Shown here: positions 55,316 through 64,000 of the stretch, piece by piece | Position numbering within the stretch: position 1 is the first letter of the stretch | Layout: each line of letters begins with the position of its first letter | Source: Sulfurimonas sp. HSL-3221 | GTDB taxonomy: Bacteria; Campylobacterota; Campylobacteria; Campylobacterales; Sulfurimonadaceae | NCBI RefSeq assembly: GCF_021044585.1 | Contig: NZ_CP087998.1 | Span: 2,232,001 to 2,296,000, forward strand | Direction of reading: 5' to 3' | DNA: 64,000 bases | The notes under the pieces: generated by a model | What the model saw: the letters and a program-made list of their open reading frames with translations, nothing else | What the model was told of the DNA's origin: nothing | Databases searched by the model: none | Translations under genes and position numbers: made by a program

Positions 55316-55765
55316 ATGCTTAACCTTGAAATCATCCCCGGCCAGCTCGGCGTCCGTCCCCCGGTAACAAAACCCCATCCCGGCTTCTACCCGCAGGTCG
55401 GCGAAGCGCGCTTCCGTAAACTCGTCGACGAGCACTACGAACTGATCCGTAACAGCGATATCGCCTTCCTCTTCCCCGTCAACGACGAAGATGACTTCCA
55501 ACAGGCCAAGACCAATGCCGCGGACTTCTTTATCCAGATCTGCGGCGGCCCGGACTACTTCAACCAGCACCGCGGCGAGCCCCGCATGGTCGGCCGCCAC
55601 GCCCCTTTCCGCATCGACGAAGCGGCCCGCCGCCGCTGGCTGGAGTTCTACGCCCAGCTGCTGCCGCAGCTCGTCGAAGAGGGCATCGACGAAGCGTACG
55701 TCCAGTCCTTCTGGGACTACATCAACGTCTTCTCCGCGTGGATGATCAACACACCATCAGCCTAA
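55316..55765 (+). CDS. Truncated hemoglobin-like protein
   Basis: About 149 residues. The pattern FFIQICGGPDYFNQHRGEP, then MVGRHAPFRIDEAARRRWLEFY, fits group II-type truncated globins: His in RHAPF would be the proximal heme ligand. It may bind oxygen or NO. The ATG at 55316 lies five bases after AGGA; one at 55313 is possible and the frame opens further upstream without support. It is divergent from the aldehyde dehydrogenase gene. Confidence 0.8.
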   Translation: MLNLEIIPGQLGVRPPVTKPHPGFYPQVGEARFRKLVDEHYELIRNSDIAFLFPVNDEDDFQQAKTNAADFFIQICGGPDYFNQHRGEPRMVGRHAPFRIDEAARRRWLEFYAQLLPQLVEEGIDEAYVQSFWDYINVFSAWMINTPSA

Positions 55766-55782
55766 GCACTAAGCACGCTAAA

Positions 55783-55985
55783 AGTATCCGCTTCTTTTGT
55801 CAAATCCGAAACGGTACTTAGCGTGTCAGCCGGATCACCGGTGAATGGATTGTCCCGAAAGCGGCAGCCTTTTATCCTTTTTTCTTCCCGGTTCGGCTTC
55901 TTTTTTGAATAAGCATAAGCGCTAAAGCGCAATACATGCGAGGCACTAAATACCAAGTCGTAAAAAAGAAGGGGGAACAAAACCC
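55783..55985. repeat. Type II intergenic repeat, copy 2
   Basis: It shares blocks with 13531-13685 (CCGCTTCTTTTGT, GAAACGGT, TTAGCGTGTC, TGTCCCGAA, GGTTCGG). In this copy the arms CTTCTTTTTT and AAAAAAGAAG are split by about 50 bases that include AGCGCTAAAGCGC, whereas copy 1 has a closed palindrome there. It fills the 307-base gap between the globin and ade genes. Confidence 0.6.
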
Positions 55986-56072
55986 CAATTGAGAAAACGA
56001 AATCTCCCCAAGTAATCCCCCCTTTATCCCATCTATGCAAAAATGTATTCGATTGAAAAGAGGTGCAAAACC

Positions 56073-57701
56073 ATGGTCATCGAATCCAATTACGTCGATA
56101 TCCGCCGCCGCGAGATCTACCCTGCCAGTGTCGTGATCGAAGCAGGTCTCATCCGGTCCGTCACCAAAATCGACACCCCCTGCTCCACCTACCTCCTCCC
56201 CGGCTTCATCGACGCGCATATCCACATTGAAAGCTCCATGCTCCCGCCGAGCGAATTCGCCCGCCTCGCCGTCCTTCACGGTACGGTGGCAACCGTCTCC
56301 GACCCCCACGAGATCGCCAACGTCCTCGGGATCAAAGGGGTCGAGTTCATGCTGGAAAATGCCCAGAAGGTCCCCTTCCACTTCGCCTTCGGGGCCTCCC
56401 CCTGCGTCCCGGCGACCCCCTTTGAAACAAGCGGCGCGCTCCTCGGCGTCGAGGAGGTGAAAACACTGCTGGCAAACCCGCAGATCCGCTACCTTAGCGA
56501 GGTGATGAACTTCCCGGGGGTTGTCGCCGGCGACGCGGAGATGCATGCAAAGATCGCGGCTGCAAAGACGCTGGGAAAACCCGTCGACGGCCACGCCCCC
56601 GGTCTGCGCGGCGACGACCTGAAACGCTACATTGCTGCCGGCATCACGACCGACCATGAAGCCTTCACCTACGAAGAGGGGCTGGAAAAGGTTCAGGCGG
56701 GCATGAAGATCCTCATCCGTGAGGGCTCCGCCGCGAAAAACTTCGAAGCCCTTGCCCCGCTGATAAAAGCGTACCCCGACATGCTGATGTTCTGCAGCGA
56801 CGACCGCCACCCCGACGATCTCCGCCGAGAACATATTGACGCCCTCGTACGGCGCGCCGTCGCCAAGGGGTATGACCTCTTCGACGTGCTTCGCATCGCC
56901 TGCCTCAATCCCATTGATCACTACGGGCTCGGCGTCGGTACGCTGCAGCCGGGGGAGAGCGCCGACCTCATCGAAGTCAATAATCTGGAGGATTTCAGCG
57001 TTCTACGGACCGTTATCGGGGGCCGCATTGTTGCCGAAAAAGGCAGAAGCCTTATCCACTCCGTACCGCTGCCGGAGCTCAACAACTTCCATGCGGCGCC
57101 TAAGCGGCCGGAGGATTTTGCCTTTCCGCCCTGTGACACCGTGGAGGTGATCGAGGCCGTCGACGGCGAACTGGTCACCCACGAGATGATCGCCTCGCTG
57201 AAAAACGTCCCTGCCCGCCGCATCGGTGACCCCGAGCACGACATTCTCAAAATTGCCGTCGTCAACCGTTACGAAGAGGCCCCGCCCGCCGTCGCCTACG
57301 TCAGCGGTTTCGGACTGAAAGAGGGGGCCATCGCCTCCAGCGTCGCCCACGATTCCCACAACATCATCGCCGTCGGCTGCAGCGACGAAGCGATCGCCGA
57401 GGCGGTCAACCTCATCATCGATTCCCGGGGCGGTATCTGCGCATTGAACGCCGCGGAACAGCATCTGCTGCCACTGCGCATCGCCGGGATCATGAGCGGA
57501 GAAGACGGTTTCAAAGTCGCTGAACAGTACGAAATGCTGGACCGCTTCGCAAGATCGGCGCTGGGTTCAAAATTGCACGCACCGTTTATGACCCTCTCGT
57601 TTATGGCGTTGCTCGTCATCCCCGAACTCAAACTCAGCGACAAGGGGCTCTTCGACGGGCGGACCTTCCACTTCATCAAAGGGTGCAGAACAGAACCATG
57701 A
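56073..57701 (+). CDS. ade: Adenine deaminase
   Basis: This amidohydrolase turns adenine into hypoxanthine and ammonia. Metal-binding motifs: PGFIDAHIHIESSM, then TVSDPHEIANV, GHAPGLRGDDL, TDHEAFT and FCSDDRHPDDL; the C-terminal Ade domain has SGFGLKEGAIASSVAHDSHN. I chose the ATG at 56073 (542 residues) because AGAGG lies before it; an ATG at 56043 is possible. It is coupled to the permease gene that follows. Confidence 0.95.
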   Translation: MVIESNYVDIRRREIYPASVVIEAGLIRSVTKIDTPCSTYLLPGFIDAHIHIESSMLPPSEFARLAVLHGTVATVSDPHEIANVLGIKGVEFMLENAQKVPFHFAFGASPCVPATPFETSGALLGVEEVKTLLANPQIRYLSEVMNFPGVVAGDAEMHAKIAAAKTLGKPVDGHAPGLRGDDLKRYIAAGITTDHEAFTYEEGLEKVQAGMKILIREGSAAKNFEALAPLIKAYPDMLMFCSDDRHPDDLRREHIDALVRRAVAKGYDLFDVLRIACLNPIDHYGLGVGTLQPGESADLIEVNNLEDFSVLRTVIGGRIVAEKGRSLIHSVPLPELNNFHAAPKRPEDFAFPPCDTVEVIEAVDGELVTHEMIASLKNVPARRIGDPEHDILKIAVVNRYEEAPPAVAYVSGFGLKEGAIASSVAHDSHNIIAVGCSDEAIAEAVNLIIDSRGGICALNAAEQHLLPLRIAGIMSGEDGFKVAEQYEMLDRFARSALGSKLHAPFMTLSFMALLVIPELKLSDKGLFDGRTFHFIKGCRTEP

Positions 57702-58981
57702 ACCCTTTTCAACTCCGCGACCACGGCACGGACGTCCGCACCGAGATGACCGCCGGCTTTACGACCTTCCTCGCCATGCTCTACATCGTCCCCGTCAACG
57801 CCGCGATCCTCAGTGCAGCAGGCCTTCCTTTTGATGCCGTCATCACGGCGACGGCGGTCATGACCATCATTGCCTCCATCCTCAACGGCCTCTGGGCCAA
57901 CACCCCTATTGCCATGAGCGTCGGCATGGGGCTCAACGCCTACTTCAGCTTCGGGCTCGTCAAGGGGATGGGGCTGGCATGGCAGACGGCGCTGGGGATC
58001 GTCTTCCTCTCCGGCATCCTCTATATCCTCATCAGCATCACTCCGCTGCGGCGCTGGATGATCACAACGATCCCCGTCGATGTCAAACGCGCCGTCAGCG
58101 CAGGTATCGGGGCCTTCATCGCCTTTATCGGGATGGAGCAGCTTCACCTCATCACGGACAGCCCGGCGACCCTGGTCACCCTGGGCAACCTCAAAGACCC
58201 CCACCTCCTCATCGGCCTCTTCGGCCTCGGCCTGGCGATCTTTTTTGTCATCAAAAAGGTCCGTGGAGCCTTTATCCTCTCCATCACGTTGACCGCCCTG
58301 CTCGCCTGGGCGACGGGGGTGGAGCCGATGCCCGAGAGCTTTTTCTCCCTGCCCGCCTCTATGGCACCGATCGCCTTCGAACTCGACATCACCTCGGCGC
58401 TCAGCCTCTCGATGGCGCCGCTCATCCTCATCTTCCTCATCACCGACCTCTTTGACACCCTCGGCACCCTGACGGGGGTCGGGATGCGCGCGAACCTCTT
58501 CCACGGCAAGGACTCCGTCCCCCTGCAGCGCACCATCGAGGCCGACGCCGCGGCGACGATGCTCAGCGGCCTTGCCGGGGTCACCAGCACAACCGCATTC
58601 ATCGAGAGCGCCGCGGGCGTCGAAGCAGGTGGACGGACGGGACTGACCGCCGTCGTTACCGGGCTGCTTTTCATATTGCCGCTCTTCTGGCTCCCCTTTT
58701 TCCAGGCCATCCCCTCCAACGCCGTCTATCCCGTTCTTATCGTTATCGGCGTCATGATGTTTGGGGAACTGCAGCACATCGACTATTCGGACGCGGCGGT
58801 CAAATACAGCACTTTCCTCATCGTTCTGGGGATGCCGCTCACCTACTCCATCACCGACGGCCTGCTGCTGGGCTCACTCGCCTACGTCTTTATCCGCCTC
58901 ATCCAGGGGCGCTTCAGGCAGATCGATATCGCGATGGGCGTCCTCGCCGCCGTCGCCCTGCTCGTCTTTTTCGTCCTCTGA
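57698..58981 (+). CDS. AzgA-type purine permease (NCS2 family)
   Basis: About 427 residues with 12 or so membrane segments. The segments TEMTAGFTTFLAMLYIVPVN, MSVGMGLNAYFSF and LITDLFDTLGTLTGVG belong to the AzgA/AdeQ (adenine/guanine/hypoxanthine) branch. The ATG at 57698 overlaps the ade stop (ATGA); a GTG five codons upstream is less likely. Import of adenine or hypoxanthine fits the neighbour. Confidence 0.93.
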   Translation: MNPFQLRDHGTDVRTEMTAGFTTFLAMLYIVPVNAAILSAAGLPFDAVITATAVMTIIASILNGLWANTPIAMSVGMGLNAYFSFGLVKGMGLAWQTALGIVFLSGILYILISITPLRRWMITTIPVDVKRAVSAGIGAFIAFIGMEQLHLITDSPATLVTLGNLKDPHLLIGLFGLGLAIFFVIKKVRGAFILSITLTALLAWATGVEPMPESFFSLPASMAPIAFELDITSALSLSMAPLILIFLITDLFDTLGTLTGVGMRANLFHGKDSVPLQRTIEADAAATMLSGLAGVTSTTAFIESAAGVEAGGRTGLTAVVTGLLFILPLFWLPFFQAIPSNAVYPVLIVIGVMMFGELQHIDYSDAAVKYSTFLIVLGMPLTYSITDGLLLGSLAYVFIRLIQGRFRQIDIAMGVLAAVALLVFFVL

Positions 58982-58983
58982 AC

Positions 58984-59529
58984 TCAGCCGAAGAAGTGTC
59001 TGAGCTCTTCGTCCGTATTGGCGTTGAGGGCCACCTTCGGATCGTCGACGGCAACGGCCTCTGCAATGCCGGTGGACTCGATCCATGCATCAAGGCGTCC
59101 CGCGTCCGAAGTGAGCAGATCATTTTTCATAACGGCGCTGATGCGCTGCGGCGGGGCGCGGTGTCCCTCGAAAAAAGCCGTCGCCACTGGGCTTTCGCTG
59201 CGGGATAGCGCTTCGAAAACGCGTTTGTCCGGCACGGGGCGGTCCACCTGGCAGAAGTAGAGCTCCGGGGCATCGAGCGTCTCGAACGCCCTCTTGACCG
59301 AGGAGAACATCCCCTCCCCATACGCTTCGTTGCAGATCACCTTCACCCCATCGGGAAGGACGGCGCTGATCCGCTCATAGGCATATCCCAGAACGACGGC
59401 GACATCGTAGCCGTAGCTTTGCAGCTGCCGGATCTGCCGGTTGATCAGGTACTCCTCCTCCACCCTGTACAGTGATTTCAGATCAGAGGTGCGGGAGGAT
59501 CTCCCGGCGGCGAGCAGGACGACCGTCAT
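58984..59529 (-). CDS. MocA/MobA-like nucleotidyltransferase
   Basis: About 181 residues. The start VVLLAAGRSSR, FCQVDRPVP and the GMFSSV region match the NTP_transf_3 group that attaches CMP (MocA) or GMP (MobA) to molybdenum cofactor. MocA serves xanthine dehydrogenase-type enzymes, so the context supports a MocA-like role. The ATG at 59527-59529 overlaps the stop of the FAD subunit gene; the frame upstream is inside that gene in another register. Confidence 0.85.
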   Translation of the reverse strand: MTVVLLAAGRSSRTSDLKSLYRVEEEYLINRQIRQLQSYGYDVAVVLGYAYERISAVLPDGVKVICNEAYGEGMFSSVKRAFETLDAPELYFCQVDRPVPDKRVFEALSRSESPVATAFFEGHRAPPQRISAVMKNDLLTSDAGRLDAWIESTGIAEAVAVDDPKVALNANTDEELRHFFG

Positions 59530-60332
59530 CTCTCCTCCGGCTGCGAAAGGGCTTCTTTGATCATGTTGAACGCCACCCGGAGCCGGTACGCTTTCGTCGA
59601 ACGGTGCCCGCCGGAGGGGTCCGTATCGCTCTCGAGGGCTTCTTTGATCGCCGCGTCGTCGTACACACCCCCATCCAGCAAGGCTTCGAGGGTCCGAAAG
59701 CGGACCGGGTTGGGCCCCAGCGACGCCCCGCTGATACGGAAACCGCCGTGGCCCTGCGTCAGGGCGATACTCACTTTCGCGATGTTGAGCCGCTCTCTCA
59801 TCCCCGCCTTTCGGTAGTACCACTCTCCCGTCTGCAGCGGAACGGTGACGGCGGTAATAAGCTCATGGTCGAGTTTCGTGCATTTGTAGCCGCAGTAGAA
59901 CGCTTCAAGCGGCACGCTCCGCTCCCCCTCCTGCGACGCCAGCGTCACCGTGGCCTCCAGCGCCACCAGCGCAGCCGTCAGGTCCGCGGCGGGTGAGGCG
60001 TTGGCAATATTGCCGCCGACGGTGGCGAGGTTGCGGATCTGGTGCGAGCCGAAGGTTTCGGCACAGGCCGCCAGCAGCGGCAGGGATGCCCGGACCACAT
60101 CGCTACGGAGCAGTTCGTTGAGCGTCACAAGCGCGCCGATCCGCATATGGCCGTCTTCCACGCTGACGCCTTTCAGCTCCTCCAGGGCGTGGATGTCGAT
60201 GAGGGTGGCGGTGGCAGCGGCATGCCGCAGCTGCAGCGCCGCATCTGTGCTGCCGCAGAGCAGCAGTGCCTCCGGATACCGCGCCAACAGTGCCGTCGCC
60301 TCGCCGAGATTTGTCGCACGCAGATAGTTCAT
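59526..60332 (-). CDS. Xanthine dehydrogenase-type FAD-binding subunit
   Basis: 268 residues of the medium (FAD) subunit: LCGSTDAALQLR and TVGGNIANASPAADL hold the FAD site, and the C-terminal CO-dehydrogenase flavoprotein domain follows. It passes electrons from the Fe-S subunit to NAD or another acceptor. It overlaps its neighbours on both sides by four bases. Confidence 0.93.
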   Translation of the reverse strand: MNYLRATNLGEATALLARYPEALLLCGSTDAALQLRHAAATATLIDIHALEELKGVSVEDGHMRIGALVTLNELLRSDVVRASLPLLAACAETFGSHQIRNLATVGGNIANASPAADLTAALVALEATVTLASQEGERSVPLEAFYCGYKCTKLDHELITAVTVPLQTGEWYYRKAGMRERLNIAKVSIALTQGHGGFRISGASLGPNPVRFRTLEALLDGGVYDDAAIKEALESDTDPSGGHRSTKAYRLRVAFNMIKEALSQPEER

Positions 60333-60772
60333 GACTTCACCTTTACGATGGCCTCGACGATCTTCCGGTAGCCTGTACAGCGGCAGAGATTGCCGTCCAG
60401 GGCCGCCTTGATCGCCTCTTCACTGCGTTCACCGCCGTGACTGAGGTAGTCGTAGGCGCGCAGGACGAAGCCCGGCGTGCAGAAGCCGCACTGTACGGCA
60501 CCGTGTTCGGCAAAGCTTTCGCGGATCGCTGCCGTCTCCTCCTGCAACCCCTCCAGCGTCACAACCTCCGCGTCCTGTATCTGCGGGGCAAGCAGTAGGC
60601 AGGCATTGACGAGTCTGCCGTTGACGAAGAGGCTGCAGGCGCCGCACTCCCCTTCACCGCAGCCCGCCTTGACCGACGTCATTCCCGCCTCGCGCACCAG
60701 GTCGAGCACCCGGCTCTCCGGGGCACAGTCAAACCGGTGAACTTTGCCGTTGATCGTACACGTTATCTGCAT
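60329..60772 (-). CDS. Xanthine dehydrogenase-type 2Fe-2S subunit
   Basis: 147 residues with the two cluster sites of the small subunit: a plant ferredoxin-type site (KAGCGEGECGACSLFVNG, then Cys in NACLL) and the all-alpha site (VQCGFCTPGF and CRCTGY). It overlaps the large-subunit gene by ten bases and the FAD subunit gene by four. Confidence 0.96.
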   Translation of the reverse strand: MQITCTINGKVHRFDCAPESRVLDLVREAGMTSVKAGCGEGECGACSLFVNGRLVNACLLLAPQIQDAEVVTLEGLQEETAAIRESFAEHGAVQCGFCTPGFVLRAYDYLSHGGERSEEAIKAALDGNLCRCTGYRKIVEAIVKVKS

Positions 60773-62898
60773 GCTTCCTCCACCGTTTCCGGGGTGATCG
60801 GCAAAGCGTCAAAAGCGTTTCCGAGGGCATGCCCAAGCGCGTTGGCGACGGCGGCGGCCGGACCGTCCATCGGCAGCTCCCCAAGCCCCAGCGAGGGACC
60901 TTCCAAACCAAGGAAACGCACGGAAATTTTCGGCAGGTCGGGGGCCATCGGCAGCGTATAATCACTGAAACGGGGACTTCGTACGCGCCCCGTTTCATAC
61001 ACCAGGCGCTCGAAAAGGGCATACCCGATCCCCTGGGCCACACCCCCTTCGACCTGCCCCTCCGCCATCATGGGATTGACAACCTGACCGACGTCGTTGT
61101 AGGCGTCAAAACGGACGACCCGGACGCGGTAGTCGACGGGATCAACTTCCACTTCGGCGATGTAGCATCCCAGCCCGTATGCCTCATAGCCGTTACCGTA
61201 AAAGAGATCTTCGTCCCAGAGGATGCCGGCGGGCTGTTCATAGGAGGCTCCGAACTGCAGCGGACCGCCGCGCTGCCGGTAGTGCGCAACCGCCTCCCGG
61301 TACGCGTCGGGGCTATCGTAATCGCCGAGCGCCCTTTTCAGCTGCCCCGCAGCCTCTGCAAGCAGACGACCGACGATCATCACGGTCCGCGAAGCGACTG
61401 TCGGTCCGCTGTCAGCGACCTCGGCGGTATTCGGGGTACGGCAGGAGACCATCCCGACGGGCAGTTCCAGGACATCGGCGACGATCTGCGGCAGCGCCGT
61501 CAGCGTCCCCTGCCCCATCTCCACGCTCCCGACGCGGATCTCGACACTGTCGTCCGCTTCCAGGGCGATCGAGACGCTGGAGGCCAGCATGCTTTCTCCC
61601 ACGCCCGTATAGCCCGCACCGTGCATGAACAGGGCCATTCCGACCCCTCTGTGCGGTGGCGGGGCATTGTAAAGGGCGTCAAATCCGCTTTCACGGCAGG
61701 CAGTGTCGAAGAGCGCCCGCAGCCGGGCATGTTCGGCGATCGGCACCCCCGAAACGTTGAGCGAACCCGCACCGGGAAGGTTGCGTTCGCGCACAACTGC
61801 CGGCGAGAGGCCGAGCGTGCGGGCGATGTCGTCCATATGGCGTTCAATCCCGAAAATGACCTGCGGGGCACCGAAACCTCGGAATGCCCCGTTGGGCGGA
61901 GTATTCGTCGCCACGGCGCGGGCGTCGACCCTAATGTAGCCGCAGTCGTAGAAACCGGCCGCATGCAGAACGCAGCGCGCGAGGACGACGGGGGAGAGCG
62001 TCACATACGCCCCGCCGTCAATTGTGATATCCACCTCCAGCGCATGGAGTTTCCCCGTCTCGTCGAAACGGCTTCTGTAGTGCAGCTGCGCGGGGTGGCG
62101 CTTGGTCGTGTAGGCGATATCCTCTTCGCGCTCATAGACGATCTTGACATCCTGCCCCGCCTTCTTGCAAAGCAGGTAGGCATAGCCCGCGATCAGGGAG
62201 GGGTAATCCTCCTTGCCACCGAATCCCCCGCCCGTCGGCGCCTGCTCCACCTCGATCTTTTCGCCGGCAAGTCCCTCCAGCGCCGCCTCGACAAAGAAGG
62301 GGCACTGCATCGAGCCGATGATCTTGACGCGCCCGCCGTTGTAGCGCGCCAGCATACTCTGCGGTTCCAGGTAGGCCTGCTCCTGGTGCGGGGTCGTGTA
62401 GGTCTTCTCCAGGCTGAACAGCCCCCTCCCCTCCGGAAGGCTACCTTTGAGCGTATGGATGGCTTTGAAGACATTATCCTCGCCGTAGAGCCGCTGTTTG
62501 AGTGCCAGGGACTCCTCCATGCTCAGCACCGGCGCCTGCGCGTCGTAGTCAATCGTAATGTGGGCCGCCGCCTCGCGGAGCCGCCGTTTTGAACGGTGCG
62601 CCAGCAGGAGGATCGGCTCCCCGATATGCCGGACCCTCGCCTCTGCGAGGAAGGGCTGGTCGTCAGTGAGGACGACATTGGCGTTGCGACCCTCGATGTC
62701 TCTGTAGTCGACGATGACGATATCGGAAAAGTCGAAAGCGGGGTCAAAGGTGATCGCACGGATCTTTCCGTAGGCGATCTCGGAGCGGACAACCGCCCCG
62801 TACAATCCGTCAAAAGGCAGATCATCCGTATAGCGCAGCGTCCCGTCCGCTTTTGACGCGGCATCGACACGAACGACACTCTCGCCTACGACTCCCAT
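60763..62898 (-). CDS. Xanthine dehydrogenase-type molybdenum-binding subunit
   Basis: 711-residue large subunit. Substrate and cofactor motifs: GGGFGGKED, NTPPNGAFRGFGAPQ, VEMGQGTLTALPQIV, and catalytic Glu in GLGELPMDGPAA. It likely hydroxylates hypoxanthine to xanthine and urate; other substrates of the family cannot be excluded. The ATG at 62896-62898 follows GAGGAGG. It is first in an operon with the 2Fe-2S, FAD and MocA-like genes, convergent with ade and the permease. Confidence 0.93.
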   Translation of the reverse strand: MGVVGESVVRVDAASKADGTLRYTDDLPFDGLYGAVVRSEIAYGKIRAITFDPAFDFSDIVIVDYRDIEGRNANVVLTDDQPFLAEARVRHIGEPILLLAHRSKRRLREAAAHITIDYDAQAPVLSMEESLALKQRLYGEDNVFKAIHTLKGSLPEGRGLFSLEKTYTTPHQEQAYLEPQSMLARYNGGRVKIIGSMQCPFFVEAALEGLAGEKIEVEQAPTGGGFGGKEDYPSLIAGYAYLLCKKAGQDVKIVYEREEDIAYTTKRHPAQLHYRSRFDETGKLHALEVDITIDGGAYVTLSPVVLARCVLHAAGFYDCGYIRVDARAVATNTPPNGAFRGFGAPQVIFGIERHMDDIARTLGLSPAVVRERNLPGAGSLNVSGVPIAEHARLRALFDTACRESGFDALYNAPPPHRGVGMALFMHGAGYTGVGESMLASSVSIALEADDSVEIRVGSVEMGQGTLTALPQIVADVLELPVGMVSCRTPNTAEVADSGPTVASRTVMIVGRLLAEAAGQLKRALGDYDSPDAYREAVAHYRQRGGPLQFGASYEQPAGILWDEDLFYGNGYEAYGLGCYIAEVEVDPVDYRVRVVRFDAYNDVGQVVNPMMAEGQVEGGVAQGIGYALFERLVYETGRVRSPRFSDYTLPMAPDLPKISVRFLGLEGPSLGLGELPMDGPAAAVANALGHALGNAFDALPITPETVEEACR

Positions 62899-62995
62899 CG
62901 CGTCCTCCTCGCACGAACGGCTCCCTCCGGAGCCACCTTAAACCATTATGCCCAAACATTCGCGAAAGCCCCATTAACGCAGCCTTAAACACCAC

Positions 62996-63024
62996 TTGGA
63001 TAAAATATCCGACTTTCGTAGAAT
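62996..63024 (+). promoter_or_regulatory. Likely promoter of ilvE
   Basis: TTGGAT and TAGAAT separated by exactly 17 bases, 21 bases upstream of the ilvE ATG. GGAG serves as ribosome site. Confidence 0.55.
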
Positions 63025-63045
63025 TACCGATAATTTGGAGAACCA

Positions 63046-63963
63046 ATGAACGAAGCCAAGTACATTTGGATGAACGGCGAATTCCTCCCCTGGCAGGAAT
63101 CAAAAGTCCACGTACTGTCACATACGCTGCACTACGGCAACGGCGTTATCGAAGGGACCAAGGCGTACAAAACCGACAAGGGGTACGCCATCTTCCGTCT
63201 CAACGACCATACCGAGCGTCTGATCCAGTCGGGCAAGATGGTCCTGCTCAACATCCCCTACAGCGTCGAGGAGCTCAACAATGCGCAGATCGAACTGATC
63301 CGCAAAAACGACTTTACCGGCGACAACGTCTACCTGCGCCCCTTCGCCTTCCTGGGTTACGGCGTCATGGGCCTCTACCACAAGGATGCCCCGGTCGAGA
63401 CGGCCGTCGCCGCATGGGAGTGGGGCGCCTACCTCGGCGAAGAGGGAATGCGCAAAGGGATCCGTCTCAAGATCTCCTCGTTCACCCGCCCGGCCAACAC
63501 CTCCAACATGGGCAAAGCCAAGGCGGTCGCGAACTACCTGAACTCGCAGATGGCCAAGTTCGAAGCGGTCGAATGCGGCTACGACGAAGCCCTGCTCCTT
63601 GACGACCAGGGGTACGTCGCCGAAGCGAGCGGCGCGGGCTTCTTCATGGTCCGCGACGGCAAGCTTATCTCGCCGCCTAATGACAACTCCCTCGAATCGA
63701 TCACCCAGAAGACGATCATCGAGCTGGCCCAGGATATGGGTTACGAGGTTGTTCGCCGCCGCGTTACCCGCGAAGAGGCCTACATCGCCGATGAAGCCTT
63801 CCTGACCGGTACGGCCGCGGAGATCACCCCGGTCCGCGAAATCGATGCCCGCATCCTCGGCAACGGCGCCCGCGGTCCGATCACGGAAAAACTGCAAAGC
63901 GCCTATTTCGATGTCGTCTTCGGACGCAACCCGAACTACACGCACTACCTGACCTACGTCTAA
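63046..63963 (+). CDS. ilvE: Branched-chain amino acid aminotransferase
   Basis: 305-residue PLP enzyme of fold type IV that makes leucine, isoleucine and valine from their keto acids. YIWMNGEFLPWQESKVHVLS and HYGNGVIEGTKAY at the start, the PLP lysine in NMGKAKAVANYL, EASGAGFFMV and FLTGTAAEITPV are present. Length is normal. Confidence 0.97.
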   Translation: MNEAKYIWMNGEFLPWQESKVHVLSHTLHYGNGVIEGTKAYKTDKGYAIFRLNDHTERLIQSGKMVLLNIPYSVEELNNAQIELIRKNDFTGDNVYLRPFAFLGYGVMGLYHKDAPVETAVAAWEWGAYLGEEGMRKGIRLKISSFTRPANTSNMGKAKAVANYLNSQMAKFEAVECGYDEALLLDDQGYVAEASGAGFFMVRDGKLISPPNDNSLESITQKTIIELAQDMGYEVVRRRVTREEAYIADEAFLTGTAAEITPVREIDARILGNGARGPITEKLQSAYFDVVFGRNPNYTHYLTYV

Positions 63964-63976
63964 AAGGAAAGCAAGC

Positions 63977-64000
63977 ATGGCAACAGACATGAACGACTAC
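63977..64000 (+). CDS. Start of the next gene, cut by the window edge
   Basis: ATG at 63977 preceded by AAAGGAAAG; only eight codons (MATDMNDY) are inside the window. The first residues and the place after ilvE would suit an HflK-type SPFH protein, but eight residues cannot decide it. Confidence 0.4.

Noticed and set aside
13431..56072. CRISPR array made from the repeated intergenic sequences
   Set aside because: The repeats are long, palindromic and dispersed one per gap, not short direct repeats with regular unique spacers, and no cas genes are present.

Overview
The window looks like chromosomal DNA of a Campylobacterota (Epsilonproteobacteria) chemolithotroph of the Sulfurimonas/Sulfuricurvum type. 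This is an inference from gene content: a complex I operon in which nuoE and nuoF are replaced by a small NuoE-like protein and a NuoF/GltD chimera, a DUF3373-type porin, the rpsB-tsf pair with a long EF-Ts, and the aguB and gmm/manC/gmd/fcl gene types. Most of the window is GC-rich. About 25.3-33.6 kb is clearly AT-rich.

Layout. 0-6.5 kb: start of the nuo operon on the minus strand (nuoA-B-C-D, NuoE-like, NuoF-like chimera, nuoG cut by the window edge). 6.8-13.4 kb: an AAA+ ATPase and two divergent FadL-family porins; the second porin is followed at once by a VolA/Pla-1-type surface lipase. 14-21 kb: nfo, two lipoproteins (one NlpC/P60), an aldo/keto reductase, a DUF234 protein, aguB, a ComEA-like protein and a small HTH-like protein.

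21.1-41.8 kb, all on the minus strand: one long locus that reads as a pathway for a sulfated, probably fucose-containing surface polysaccharide. cysD-cysN make APS, cysC makes PAPS, an SLC13 permease probably imports sulfate, and cysQ removes the by-product PAP. manB, manC, gmd and fcl make GDP-mannose and GDP-fucose. There are two sulfotransferases of different families, a GT2 and a WecG/TagA transferase, Wzx- and Wzy-like membrane proteins, an exported beta-helix protein, and a WbaP-like initiating transferase whose reading frame is broken. A tRNA-Arg(CCU) gene borders the locus.

42-55 kb: small exported proteins, yggU, argS-tatA, gmk, lolD, rpsB-tsf, the DUF3373 porin, bcp, a DUF523 protein and an aldehyde dehydrogenase. 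55-64 kb: a truncated globin; a purine module (adenine deaminase and purine permease, convergent with a MocA-like protein and three xanthine dehydrogenase-type subunits); ilvE; and the first codons of a further gene.

Many intergenic gaps hold copies of one composite inverted-repeat element built from two mirror-image modules. Its stem sequences change in a compensatory way between copies, so the folded form appears to be what is kept. A second repeat type occurs twice.
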